A stretch of DNA of 64,000 nt from Hemileia vastatrix (Eukaryota > Basidiomycota > Pucciniomycetes > Pucciniales > Zaghouaniaceae), in NCBI GenBank assembly GCA_030280995.1, contig JASXTE010000001.1, positions 7,143,001 through 7,207,000 on the forward strand, written 5' to 3'. A program made the translations under genes and the position numbers. Below are positions 24,027 through 35,023 of the stretch, in pieces. Each line of letters begins with the position of its first letter. Position 1 is the stretch's first letter. The notes below the pieces were generated by a model, which was not told where the DNA came from, searched no databases, and saw nothing but the letters and a program-made list of their open reading frames with translations.

Positions 24027-24346
24027 CCTAGCTGGTAGTCATGCTGTTGAACTTGGCAATTTTTTCCTTTCCTGAGTAACTCTAAAAGTAGTTTCTGTAG
24101 GTTCCATACTACCTTATTTAATTTTTAACACTTTAAAAGCAAACAAGTGCTAAAAAAAACTAAACTGACTATATTCTTTCAATACAGTCCTATGCCATCT
24201 TCTGATAATGGCTTTATTGATCAGACAATTTTAGACCCTATGACTCCTCCTTTAAATGACAGCTTGATTTTGTCCTCTCCTGACGAGACACTTAAAACAA
24301 TATATATATATATATATAATAACCAAAATTACAATCTATCTTCCAC

Positions 24347-24722
24347 TGTTGGGACATCAATGGTTGAAAGAGATTTCTATAATACTAAGCTATATACACA
24401 ATCTGAGATGGTCTGGTTCTCCTTTCTAAAACTAATTTAAAAAAAGAAGTGCCTGCCACTCTAATTTGTAAAGAGAGTGATCAAAAGTATATAAATTTTG
24501 TGGATGAAAAGAAAAGTAGAGAAATTTTTTTATATAAGAGACTAAAGAAAGAAGTAATAATATATTTTAATATAAGTAATCTTACTGCTGGCTAGATCTA
24601 TTATCAGTAAGTTCTAGTATTCTCATTCACTCCCACTTTGAAACATTCTCTCTATTACTATCTTTACTTCAGCAATAAAATAACTGTACAGTGCTACTTA
24701 TGGATATGAACACCTTTTATGC

Positions 24723-24755
<33 letters not shown>

Positions 24756-25624
24756 GTTTCTTTCTCTCTAGTCTAATTATTTTATATCTCTTAACTCTCA
24801 TTCTCTTTTTTTGAGAGTGATTTCTCTTTTATATACTCCGTATGTTTAATGCCCTTCCCCTACGCTCTCGTTCCCTACTGATTTTTCTTTACAAGTTCAG
24901 CACTAGTATAAGTATATCAAACAGTAATCTAAGTACAGCAATAGCATAAGTCTATTTTAATAGTAACTAAATTATTAAAGAAAAATCAACTATTAGCACC
25001 TATCATTAAATACCCTACACTTCCTGAGATCCTCAGCTACATAACAAGTACTGAACTGTCTTCTGTACTTACTATGGAAAAATGTGCTTTCCACGTGAGT
25101 ATCCACCAATGGTAAAACCCTCAGTGCTGAATAATTACCCTTCCCCAACTAGAGTCTTATCTTACCTCTCTTATTATTGAGTACTGAATATTTGGCCTGT
25201 TTTTTAATTACTTATATTTCTAGTGCTGTGTTTGATCATCCTTGCGTGTCTCCTAGTATACCAATGAAAGATACCCATGGACTATGTTTATGTAATTTCC
25301 CACCTATCTTAAGGTGAAAAATGTACCATAACTTGACACTGCATCCTAAATCTATGCTATGCCTTTAGCACTATCCATGATTTCATCAATTACATACTGT
25401 GCTCTAGTCCTATAGTCTGGTATGCACTTTTCTCTAGCTTCTACTTGCCGCAGAATGTATATCCATACTACAATAAAACAAAAACCTATGCTCATAGAGC
25501 CTACTTTATTTACACTTTTAAATACCCCTTTGTTGTAATTTTGTAACAATCTTTCATAGAAACTCCTTTTTTGCGCTTGCTGCAAACTGAGACCTTTTTG
25601 TTTTGCTGCAAGATGTGTACCACA
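24347..25624 (-). repeat. 5' LTR of the old Gypsy element
   Basis: 1278 bp, TGTTGGGACATC...TGTACCACA on the plus strand, partner of 9551-10829. It contains a pure TA run at about 24728-24752. Another TA run (24300-24318) lies just inside the element beside the presumed primer-binding region, which reads GTGGAAGATAGATTG on the minus strand. Confidence 0.85.
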
Positions 25625-25989
25625 TTGTAATGATTTAGTTTAAAGTCCTAGAATACTACCTATATGAAAAGAAACAAAGCCAGGATTCAACTAGAAACAG
25701 TGAGAAGTTTATAGCAAACCTTGTGGGGTAATTTTGTATAGAGAAGCCAACCCATCAATAACCCCCAAACTTACCAATATTTAATTTAGAAGGTTCCCCT
25801 GTAAAAACTTCTACCAAATAATTAAACACTATAACAATTCTTCACTATAGAATTTTGACATTAAATTAAAAGGATTTCTTTCTTCATAATGATAGTGAAT
25901 AGTTTATCCTCATTCAGGAGGAATTCTATATAAAAAGATTTGGTAGTTTATCCTCATTTCTGAGTTATGCCTCATAAAATGATAGTAGG
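25625..25989. other. Noncoding 3' region of a truncated Gypsy, with 46-bp repeats
   Basis: No gene. Three diverged units with TAGTTTATCCTCATT begin near 25905, 25945 and 25990 at a period of about 46 bp; the same kind of sequence follows the pol stop of the neighbouring element near 13960. The LTR of this element is not recognisable. Confidence 0.5.
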
Positions 25990-28012
25990 TAGTTTATCCT
26001 CATTACATAGTTATTCTTCAGCACTCCTAGTGCCTCTAGGATTGAGCCACGTGACTTGATTGAAAGCTTTCCTAATTTTTAACACTACACCATCTAACTC
26101 TTCTAAAACATAAAATCCACCAGACACCTGTTCTTTGAATTTTTATGGCCTATTCCACCTATCTAAAAATTTTTTCCCTCACTGACTTTCCAAATTCTAT
26201 TATACACCAAATCCATATATCCAGATTTTAAAGGTTTTCTAAGTCTATGAGCCAGCCACTTATTTAAACATCTTAATGGCTGACTTTGAATCTTGATCAT
26301 CTTAGAATATGCCTTTTCTAAAGTTTCTTCTTTCTTTTCTAGCTGCATCATTCTTGCACATAATAAATCTTCAGTGGTTCAGACAGTATCCCAATCTACT
26401 CCAAGATCAGATTTCGCTTCCAAATCAACTGGTAAAGCTGATTTTTGACCAAAAACTAGTTCTTAAGTTGAATATCCAGTTTTCCTTTTTGAAGTGATTA
26501 TGTCAGTAAATTAAACCAATTGTAAATAGTGCCTCCACTTTTCAGCACTTATCCCACACATTTTAACTAAAGCATCCTTAATAGCTTAATGACCTCTTTC
26601 TACCATTTTTTCAGCTTCAAGATGATAAGTGTCTTTTACCCTAACCTTTGATCCAATTTTTGATATAGCTTACCTAACTCAGCCCCAAATTCAGGCCCTC
26701 CATAAACAGTTACCAACTTCATAACTCCATACCTAAATACCCAATCTTTCATTAAAAAATCTCTCACATTTTTGGCATTCAAATTAATAAGTGGAAATGT
26801 CTCTAACCCTCCAGATAAATTATCTCTGATAAAAAATTAAATATTTATAACATTTTTCTTTGTTATGAACCGCATCCAAACTAACCCTACTAAAAAAAGT
26901 GTTTTCACCAATTGCATGTCCAGGCTTTTTTGGACTTAAATAAATTCTACTTTGACATTCTTCACATGGAATAACCCAATTTAAAAAGCCATTTTCATTC
27001 CAGGAAACCACAATCTATCAGAAATTTGTATATAAGTTTCCCCATCTCCTCTATGTCCAAGATCTTCATGTAGTTATTTGTTAAGCAACTCTTGCCCTTT
27101 TTTCTGAGTTACAGCAACCTGAATATTTTGATACCTCCATTTCATCAGCCTCAAACCAGATAAATAATATCCTAGTAACTTCCTTTTGATAGTCACCCAA
27201 TCATCATCATCAATATTCTCTGGCCTTTTAAGAGTTATCAAATATTTAACCATCTTTATATAAAATTCTGCCTGTCCCCGGACCTCATCTTGAAATTCTA
27301 ACAATTCCACATCAATAGGCACTTCCCTATCACCAAATTCACCTTCACATGAATGAGCAATAATTTTCAACTTTTAATTTGCCTACTGATAAAATAAGAT
27401 TTTGAATATTCAACCACTGAACCTTCCAAACTCTTTTAAACCAGATTTTCTTTCACCTCATCAACACCTCTTTCAGTGTCACCTTCTTCTTCTTCCATAC
27501 ACTTTTTAACCAAAATTTAACATACACTCAACCTTTCTTTAACAAAATTATTTCATACTCCAACATATACACCTTTCTCCAATTTACTACACTCCCAAAA
27601 AACTGCAACATCTTCATCATAATACACCACTTCATCTCCAACCACTTATTTTACCAAATTTATCAACAACATCTTCCCTAAGCACATCATTTACCATTAT
27701 CTTACCATTATTTAAATTTATAAAACCAGCCAGTTTAACCCCATGGGGGAGGTTCTCTTCATATCCACCATTATTTTTAATTTTTATACAGCCTGCCAGT
27801 TTAACCTCTTTCTGGAGGACAGAAACAAAATTCTAACAAATATTTTTTTTGTGAATTCTTTATACTAAGATTTTTTTTGTTGATTTTTTTGATCTAATTG
27901 CAGTTTATCTCTTGCTGGAGGCTAGAAACTATACCCCAAGAATTAACATCATTACTATCCCCCATTTTAACCATATTACCATTCCAATTTTTATCTAAAA
28001 CTATACATATCA
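25990..28012 (-). pseudogene. Gypsy pol fragment: linker, integrase, C-terminal domain
   Basis: From high to low coordinates: a linker with KLAGFINLNNGKIMVNDVL (about 27740-27640), 27370-27074 with CEGEFGDREVPIDVELLEF, the zinc domain of integrase (CEECQSRIYLSPKKPGHAIG, about 26960), a core broken by several stops (26800-26360), 26351-26163 with WLAHRLRKPLKSG, and a final ELDGVVLKIRKAF...NPRG ending near 25985. It resembles the pol at 13970-16480 but is more decayed. The chromovirus array was inserted upstream of the linker at 28013-28017; a protease piece of probably the same element lies at 50130-50480. Confidence 0.7.
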
Positions 28013-28017
28013 TCTTT

Positions 28018-28829
28018 TGTCAAGGGGTCTTTCAAGTCTAGAAGGTTTTACAGGGAGGTCCAATGGCGGTAACAATGGGATTTAAGGGATTCAAACTTGG
28101 GTACGTCTTTTCTTATCTTACAGATTATTTACTCAATATAAAGAGGTAAAAAATTGGATTATTATTATAATTAATTGAATAGAATCACGTGAATGTAAAT
28201 ACTAAGGCAATAATAAATAGTAATAAAGGGATTGTAAATAGTTGTAATAAAATAAGTAAGTAATGAATCAAAAAAACAACCAAAAGAGAGGCCTTATATA
28301 GGCAAAGGAGGGACAAAGCACGGCAATGAAATTCTAAAAACAGTAGTATGAGAGAGAAAAAAAAATAATATTCCATAAGGAGTATTTTCAAATAATAAAG
28401 TTGTTCTAAAAATAAGGAGTCAAAAAGATGTATTTTAAAGATGTATTTACAGAGTATGTCAGAAATACATACATTTATTTAATATTTACTGTAGAAGTCA
28501 ATTCTAAATAAGAAATTTGAATTTTTTGTATATATTTATTTTTATTTGAATATTAAAATTTTATTTTAATTTAAAATCTACTTTTTAATATAAATCTTTA
28601 TTTCTTCCAACCTGTCAAATGAGCATGGTGTTAGAGAATAAAAGTATAAGGGAAATTTTATATTTAATTTTAATTATTCATTAAATTTTACCATTTTGTA
28701 ATTAGTTAATTTATTATTGGTAATTTTAATGTAACTAACTTATAATTAAATAATTAAAATAATAAGGCATGGCTTCATCCAGTAAATAATTAATTATTTC
28801 ACTGGTTAAGTCTAGCAGCCTGGCTGACA
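28018..28829 (-). repeat. Left LTR of the chromovirus array
   Basis: 812 bp, plus strand TGTCAAGG...GGCTGACA. A TCTTT copy lies immediately outside at 28013-28017. Confidence 0.9.
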
Positions 28830-28862
28830 CTACCTCACTCTAAAAAAAACAATAAAAAAATG

Positions 28863-31800
28863 CTATGATTTTTTCTTTTTATATTTCTTTAGCAGAGTAG
28901 AAAGATTAGATATTTCCTTCCCAGGTATCCAAAAATCATATTCAGAAGATTTTTTCTTGAATCTCAATAAGTATTCTGTACCTTTTTCAGAAGTAACTAT
29001 TCTGTCATTTAGAATTTTATCAATTTCTGCTGTCTCAGTGATTTCATTAAGGGTCTTTTTTGGTCTTCCCCTACTTTTGGGAAATAAATCACTATTGGAT
29101 GTATAAGGTTTTAAAAGAGATATTGGAAAAACAGGATGTTTTCTGTCATATGGAGAATACAAAATAACTTCAACTGCATTATCACCAACCATTCTTCTTA
29201 CAACAAATCGACCAACAAATGTGTCTTTCAATTTGTTATTACATTGTAAATTGAAGTAGACTGTAGAAATCAACACCTCATCACCCTTTTTAAAAGTGTA
29301 TTCTTTATGGGATTTGTCCCATCTCTTCTTCTCATATTCAAATGATCTTTCAATACATTCTTGAGAATAAATTCTGCAAAGTTTTTGCATTTGAAGAAAT
29401 GATTTTACACCAGGATGTAAATCCAATTTAGGTATTTTATTATTGAGAATTTGGGCAGGAGTATTTGGAACATATCCAAGCCAGAGCTAAAAAGGCTTTC
29501 CTTGAGTAACAGAATGAACTGTGCTATTATAAGAAAATTCCAACCCAGGAAGTAAGGTAACCCAATCATGTATGAATCTGTCATTGTCTTTATACTCAAG
29601 TCCAAATGCACAGTACCTTCTTATCATGTCCTCTAGAGTCTGAATCATTCTTTCAGCTAATCCATCAGTCTGAGGGTTATGGGCAGTAGATAGTTTCAGA
29701 TCACAACCACAAACATCCATCAGAGACATCCGAAATTCAGAAGTAAATTTAGGGTCTCTGTCAGAGATTATGGCTTTATGAAGACCAGCAGTATTAAACA
29801 TATGAGACCACCATAAGAAAGCTAATTCCTTAGTGGAAGCATCCTTGTGAGTAGGGATAAATTTACACATTTTGGTGAATCTGTCCACAATAACCCAACA
29901 AGAGTTATAACCTTCTTTTCCAACAATAGGTAATCCTGTTACAAAATTCATTTTTATTATCTGCCATGGTGCATCAGGAGGTTCAATATGTTGCATACTT
30001 TTATGGTGCAACAGGGGCAGAAGGTTTACCAACCTTTTCCAGAGGTTTCTGTTGGTAAGTGGGGGATTTCTCCAAAATGGTCCTAGGAATGAATATTCTT
30101 GAATCATACATGTTGTTTAGAAGGATCTCATATCAAGTATTAATGAAGGAAGAAGGTTCTCTGGAGAACTCAGTCCTGGCCACTATCAAGTCTCTCAAAG
30201 ACATTGGTAATTTATAAAGGAACCTTTCCTTCCAAAACTCAAACTCCATCTTTGGGTCCATTGCCCTCAAGATTTTTACAAGTTTCATTAAGAACTCAAT
30301 AGGTTTATCAGTAGAAGAGCTATATCTAGTTTCCTCATACTTCCTTTGTTGAGCCATCCTAAACTTGGAGCCACAAAATTGTGCTATAATCGATTTTTTC
30401 CAATCTTCCCATGAGTAGTCATTCCTATCCAGGAGAACAGATCCATACCACATTAGGACTACATTGGTAACAAATAAATTAACTTAGACACAATTTCTTC
30501 ATCTGGGAGTTTGTAAGAATTTTTTAAGTTATCAATTCTGCAAATGAATTGCTGCCAATCAGAAGAGGAATCACCATCAAATGTTGGGTACTGGTCACGT
30601 TTTGGCCAAATTTTTTTGATTTGGAGGAGCCTCCTTATTATTAGCTTGTTTCTGAGTAAGAAGTAGCTGTAACTTCTCCAATTGTGCAGTAATCTCATTG
30701 TTTAATCCTTCTGTTGAAGATCCAGGTGCATCATCAATTTTTGATGGAAACTCAGTGGTATCAACAGGCATTTCTGAATCTAATTTTACTTTAGATGAAC
30801 CAGCAACAGCTAAACTTGGAGCATCCTGTACCATATGTTCCTTCAAAGAAGTTTCAGAATATTTTTGATCATTAAACAATTAACTCAATTTTTCTTCAAT
30901 GGTTTTTAGTCGGGTTTTCACTCTTGGAAGACTAGATAAACTCTCATTGATTGTTACAAAAGATAACTGGGTTTTATTTTGAAAAGATGAATAATGATCA
31001 CTCAATCTTTTCAGGTTCATCTTATCTACCTCTAGCTCCAGGCAACAGGCAGATACAGTATCTTTCAGTTCAGACAAATTATTTTTAATATTTTTCCATA
31101 AAGCAACTTTCTTTTCATGGATTGCTTTGTAATGAAACAAATCATCAGAAACTCTCTGTAACTCACTCCTCAATGCTTGATAATCCTGTTCAGTTAACAA
31201 ACTATTATATTTCTGAGTCAATTGCATGTTGTTCATTGTATGATTTTGTTTAGCAATAATATCCTTCAAATATTCATCATTAATGTTAGCTACATCTGGA
31301 GTATTTCTCAATAAGGAAACAGAGCAGCTTTCCAGATTCTCATAAAACTCAGACTCAAGTGTTTCATCAATAATAGCCATATCAGGATTTATAATTGAAG
31401 TAGCAATTAGAACTAAAGGATTAGATAAATTTGTAATTTGAGAAATTTTTCCACTGTTCTCAGCCTCTACAGGTCACACAGTCTCATCTCCTCTTCCAGA
31501 ATTACCTGAAGGAACTGAATAAGTCACAAGAAATGGTACTTGAGATTCAATAGAGGGGATTACCATAGCTTGGGAAAGACTTGGAGGTAGCTGTTCTTTC
31601 TCATTCTTCCTTCTCGATAGGGATGAGGAGGTTTTGGATTGAACTAATTTGTTCTTGAAGGACCTGCCTGAGGTGCTTGTTGCTGTTGCTGTTGGGACAG
31701 ATAATCCCACTGGGTGTTCATCCAATCCCACTGCCACTTTGAGACTTCCACCTTTTCTTGTTGCTGGAAGGACCAGTCGTGGAAGGGCTTTTGGAGGAGG

Positions 31801-32182
31801 AGGTTTATTCTTCTCTTGAAGAAAAGACTCTATGTTTCTTACCTTTTCTTCTAGAAAGTCTATTCTTGATCTCAGCTTGAGTTTTTCTGTCCTCAACTCC
31901 TTGATGTGAGTATAGAGATTTTTTACCTTCTGGTTTAAGGGAATCTTTTTTATCTTGAAGCCTTTGGGAAGCTCTTCTGGGGGGTTTATTGAAGGTTTAT
32001 GTTACTGGGAATGTGTCTCTACAAGAATCTCCACTTCCTCCATTTCCATATCCTGATTGATTCAATGATTTATTAATTTGAGCTACTTTTGTAGTTAAAG
32101 GAGAACTCTCAGAAGTAGCCCCATCATAATCAATCAGATCTAGTTCATCTTTACGTGCAACAGAAAAACCTTGGTCAGTCAT
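28863..32182 (-). pseudogene. Deleted Gag-integrase unit of the array (left internal region)
   Basis: ORF1 starts at 32180-32182 (MTDQGFSVARKDE) and is rich in coiled-coil and Gln. ORF2 starts at the ATG overlapping ATGGTAA near 31560; its Gag part covers 31380-30133 with DQYPTFDGDSSSDWQQF. At 29989-29996 the Gag C-terminus (GKPSAPVAP) passes directly into the integrase (QHIEPPDAPWQI). Compared with the right unit, zinc knuckle, protease, RT, RNase H and the H2C2 domain are absent, a loss of about 2.72 kb. Integrase core motifs (DRFTKMCKF, SDRDPKFTSEF, DGLAERM) and a chromodomain-like tail (29050-28863) remain. Stops follow the junction, so no fusion protein is expected. It also lacks the leader next to the LTR. 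Confidence 0.85.
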
Positions 32183-32460
32183 TGTTTTAAATCTAACCTG
32201 AAGTGAGGGAAGGAAACAATAAGATGAATTAGTTATAATTTCGCTTTTTAAAAGAAAAATAATAATAAAAGAATATACAAATCTTCAGGACAAAAAATCA
32301 GCTGAAAAGAATAATCAATTATTTATTAATTCAAAATAATCTTATAACCAGGATTTAATAGAAATCAACTGAAGAAATAAAAATAAATTTTAATTTAACA
32401 AATTAATTTATAAAAATTATCAGGATTTAAATCAAATGAAAGATATTCAATTATCAGGAA
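32183..32460 (-). other. Shortened leader of the left array unit
   Basis: Contains three of the CAGTTGA-TCCTG leader repeats, then joins the middle LTR at TGTCAA (32461). The right unit has another 560 bp here, including the primer-binding region, so this unit could not be reverse transcribed on its own. Confidence 0.65.
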
Positions 32461-32785
32461 TGTCAAGGGATCTTTCAAGTCTAGAAGGTTCTATAGGGAG
32501 GTCCAATGGCAGTAACAACGGTTTTTAAGGGGTTCAAACTCAAGTACGTATTTTCCTATCTTAAAGATTATTTACTCAAATAATAAAAGGTAAAGAGTTG
32601 GATTTATTATAAAAATAAATGGATTAGAATTACGTGTTAATGTAAATACTAAGGCAATAATAAATAATAATAAAAGGATTGCAAGTGTTTGTAATAAAAA
32701 TAAGTAAGTAAAAAGGAATGAATAAAAAACAACAAAAAGAGAGGCCTTATATAGGCAAAGGAGTAACAAAACACCGCAATGAAAT
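32461..32785 (-). repeat. Middle LTR of the array, part next to the left unit
   Basis: 325 bp from TGTCAAGGGATC to GCAATGAAAT; interrupted at GAAAT (32781-32785) by the younger chromovirus and resumed at 41635. Confidence 0.9.
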
Positions 32786-33962
32786 TGTCAGCCTAAATAT
32801 CCTTAGGACTGAGTATTTCTTATGCTTAAAATAAGATAACCTTGACTAGATTAAGCTTATATCTTAAAAATAAGGTTAAAATAATATTATATATTATTTT
32901 ATTATATATATATATAATTATTATTCTATTATATAAATTATAATAGTTTAAATAGCTTATCCATTGCCTAATAATACTTATTAAGGTGTTAATGGAGTCA
33001 TAATATACTTATCTTAAGTGATATGAAGTAATTATTGACATACATAAGCTTATATGTTTACATAAGACTCATATTCAGTGAAATATGCAGTATATTATGT
33101 ATATTTAGGTATATAAGTGGGTTTTAGCCCCTTAATAGCCTATAACCTTTGTTTTTCTGCTTATTTTAGGTCATATGGACGAAATCAGTGGACTCACAAC
33201 GCCTAAAGAAGCATAGACACCTATATCAGGTGCATATACCCAGTTTGGACAACTCAAATTACTTCCTTGGATGGTTATTCACGGATTTATGGGTTGGAAG
33301 GATGTTTCTGGGTTAATGTTGATGCTTGGGGATGTTATTGGTGGCTTGGACAGTTTATTTTTTTCCTTTATCTGCTTTTAGTTTCATTAAATCTCTTTTT
33401 GATTATTTATTTTACCTGTTTCTTTATGGTATCCGCTTTTATCTGGGTTTTCTATTTATGGTATGACTCTGTGTTATTATTGATAGTGATGGAGGGTCCT
33501 TACTGGAGGTCTGGGTGTTGAAACTGCTTGAAGTGGACGCCATGGGGAGGTGATGGGCCCTCGCAGTGCTGTAATTGCCGGGGATAGCAGTGACATCATC
33601 TGGATTGAAGGTCTGTGCACTCCAGTGGATTTGGGTATAAGTAAGGAGGGATTTTGACGGTTTATTATCATCATTCAATTACTACACTTCAAAAAAACAC
33701 TACAATACAATTATTAGTATCCAGAAATATATTATAAAGCCCTTATAAATTGATATTATCTTTATAAAAGCTATAACTATATTTTATTCTTCTATTTTCC
33801 ACCACTAGCACGCATTCAAATCCAAGTATTGTGAGTTTTATTTGAGTATAACTATTTTATTAGTCTTCCCCTGAGGTTTAATCACTAAATCATTTATTAA
33901 TAAGTAGTAGGACCATAAAATAACACTATTATATCATACTTATATACTAGACTATACTGACA
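32786..33962 (+). repeat. 5' LTR of the young chromovirus
   Basis: TGTCAGCCTAAA...ATACTGACA, 1177 bp. It opens with a very AT-rich TATA-like zone (about 32880-32945) that could hold the promoter. A shared reading frame in both LTRs (33267-33521 here) has no family resemblance and I do not call it a gene. Confidence 0.95.
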
Positions 33963-34473
33963 ATTGGGGGTCTTTCCTTATATTTTACTTATTATTTAGT
34001 ATAAGCCTTGGGACGTGATTTTTACCTTAGTACAGCTCAAAATTAACCAAATATTTGGGTCTGCTGCATATTAGTGGGTCATAATAGCTCATTGATTTCG
34101 GAAAAGAACCCTTATAATAATTGTACTAATTTTTTATCATAAAAATTAGATATTTACAGTAGTAACTGTACCAAATATAAACCCAATTTCACTTGGTATT
34201 TGGACACCAATATAACACCCAATTAAATTGGTATTTGGCTAAAGCTTGGTAAGCTAATTATTCACCCTTATAGAGGTCTAGTTAAACTTATTATTATATT
34301 TTTAACAGATTTTTTCGAATTTTTCTTACATTTTATTTAAATAAATAAAGATATAAATTCAGGGTAAGCTCCATTGCTTTTTTATTAGTAATATAATTGC
34401 TAATATTATTTGTCTACTAATTCCATAGAGTTTTTTCCTTTTGTAGACGTAAAATATTGTTATTCTGAAAAAT
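33963..34473 (+). promoter_or_regulatory. Leader with primer-binding region and paired stem-loops
   Basis: ATTGGGGGTCTTTCC directly follows the LTR and should contain the primer-binding site. At about 34170-34237 two similar 32-nt units, CCAAATATAAACCCAATTTC... and CCAATATAACACCCAATTAA..., each end GGTATTTGG; both can fold with an inner CCAATT/AATTGG-type stem and an outer CCAA/TTGG stem. Packaging or dimerisation signals are a possible role (inference). Confidence 0.55.
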
Positions 34474-35023
34474 ATGAGTGCTCCCCAGGAAAGTGTAAGT
34501 GAACAGCCTGCTTATAATACCAGGTCTAAAGCTAACAAAAACTTTCCAGGACATCACCATGTAGGGACAACAGTACCCCCAGCCAGAAAGCATGAGTATA
34601 GAGGAAAAGGACGCCCTCTTAAAAAAGATAACTATCAAAAAGACGTCTCCTCCTCTTCAGGATCAAATGTCCCACCTGGCCAAACAGGTTCTGAAGTTGG
34701 AGGAATCAAAATCTCTCATGTTCAAAGAAGTAGAGCAGTTGCAAAACAATTGCAAGGTAGAGTTTCAGCAGATGAATCAAGCAATGGCAGAATTAAAGGG
34801 AGGCCAGCCCAGTCAATCAAATCAGCAACCCCCTACCCAAGGAGGGTCCACTCACTCCCAGGAGAAAATCCTGGTAGAAAAATGGAAATGGGACTGGTTT
34901 CACCAACAGTGGACAAGCCACAGTTGCAACAGGGATCCACCCCCTCATCTGACTTCCTCAGCTCACCCTTACAAGGAAAAAAGGGCCAAAAATCAGGACT
35001 GGCAACCATCCCTTGGTAAGTAA
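34474..35023 (+). CDS. ORF1 of the young chromovirus (Gag-like N-terminal protein)
   Basis: An ATG at 34474 opens a frame beginning MSAPQESVSEQPAYNTRSK and ending at TAA 35017-35019. The overlapping +1 frame, open from before 34592 to TAA 35021-35023, is the one that resembles ORF1 of the array: a coiled coil (LAKQVLKLEES) and the block KWKWDWFHQQW, matching KWQWDWLNTQW at about 47740. So the coding sequence changes frame once within ORF1, by mutation, splicing or recoding. It ends overlapping the first codons of Gag-Pol. Its function is unknown; the position suggests a Gag-related structural or RNA-binding protein. Confidence 0.6.

Larger units (their letters stand above)
9551..25624 (-). 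mobile_element. Old Ty3/Gypsy element with nested insertions
   Basis: Two LTRs in the same orientation (9551-10829 and 24347-25624) enclose, on the minus strand, Gag, protease, the N-terminal end of RT, then after an insertion RT C-terminus, RNase H and integrase. A purine tract on the minus strand sits directly inside the lower LTR, which fixes the orientation. Flanking 5-bp sequences do not match (ATCAA and TTGTA), so no target duplication is seen. All coding parts carry stops and frameshifts. About 3 kb between pol and the 3' LTR carry an antisense gene. Confidence 0.8.

Noticed and set aside
33267..33678. Frames in both directions repeated in the two LTRs of the young chromovirus (also 40789-41350)
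   Set aside because: Their repetition only reflects LTR duplication; no family resemblance and the plus-strand frame is broken differently in the two LTRs.
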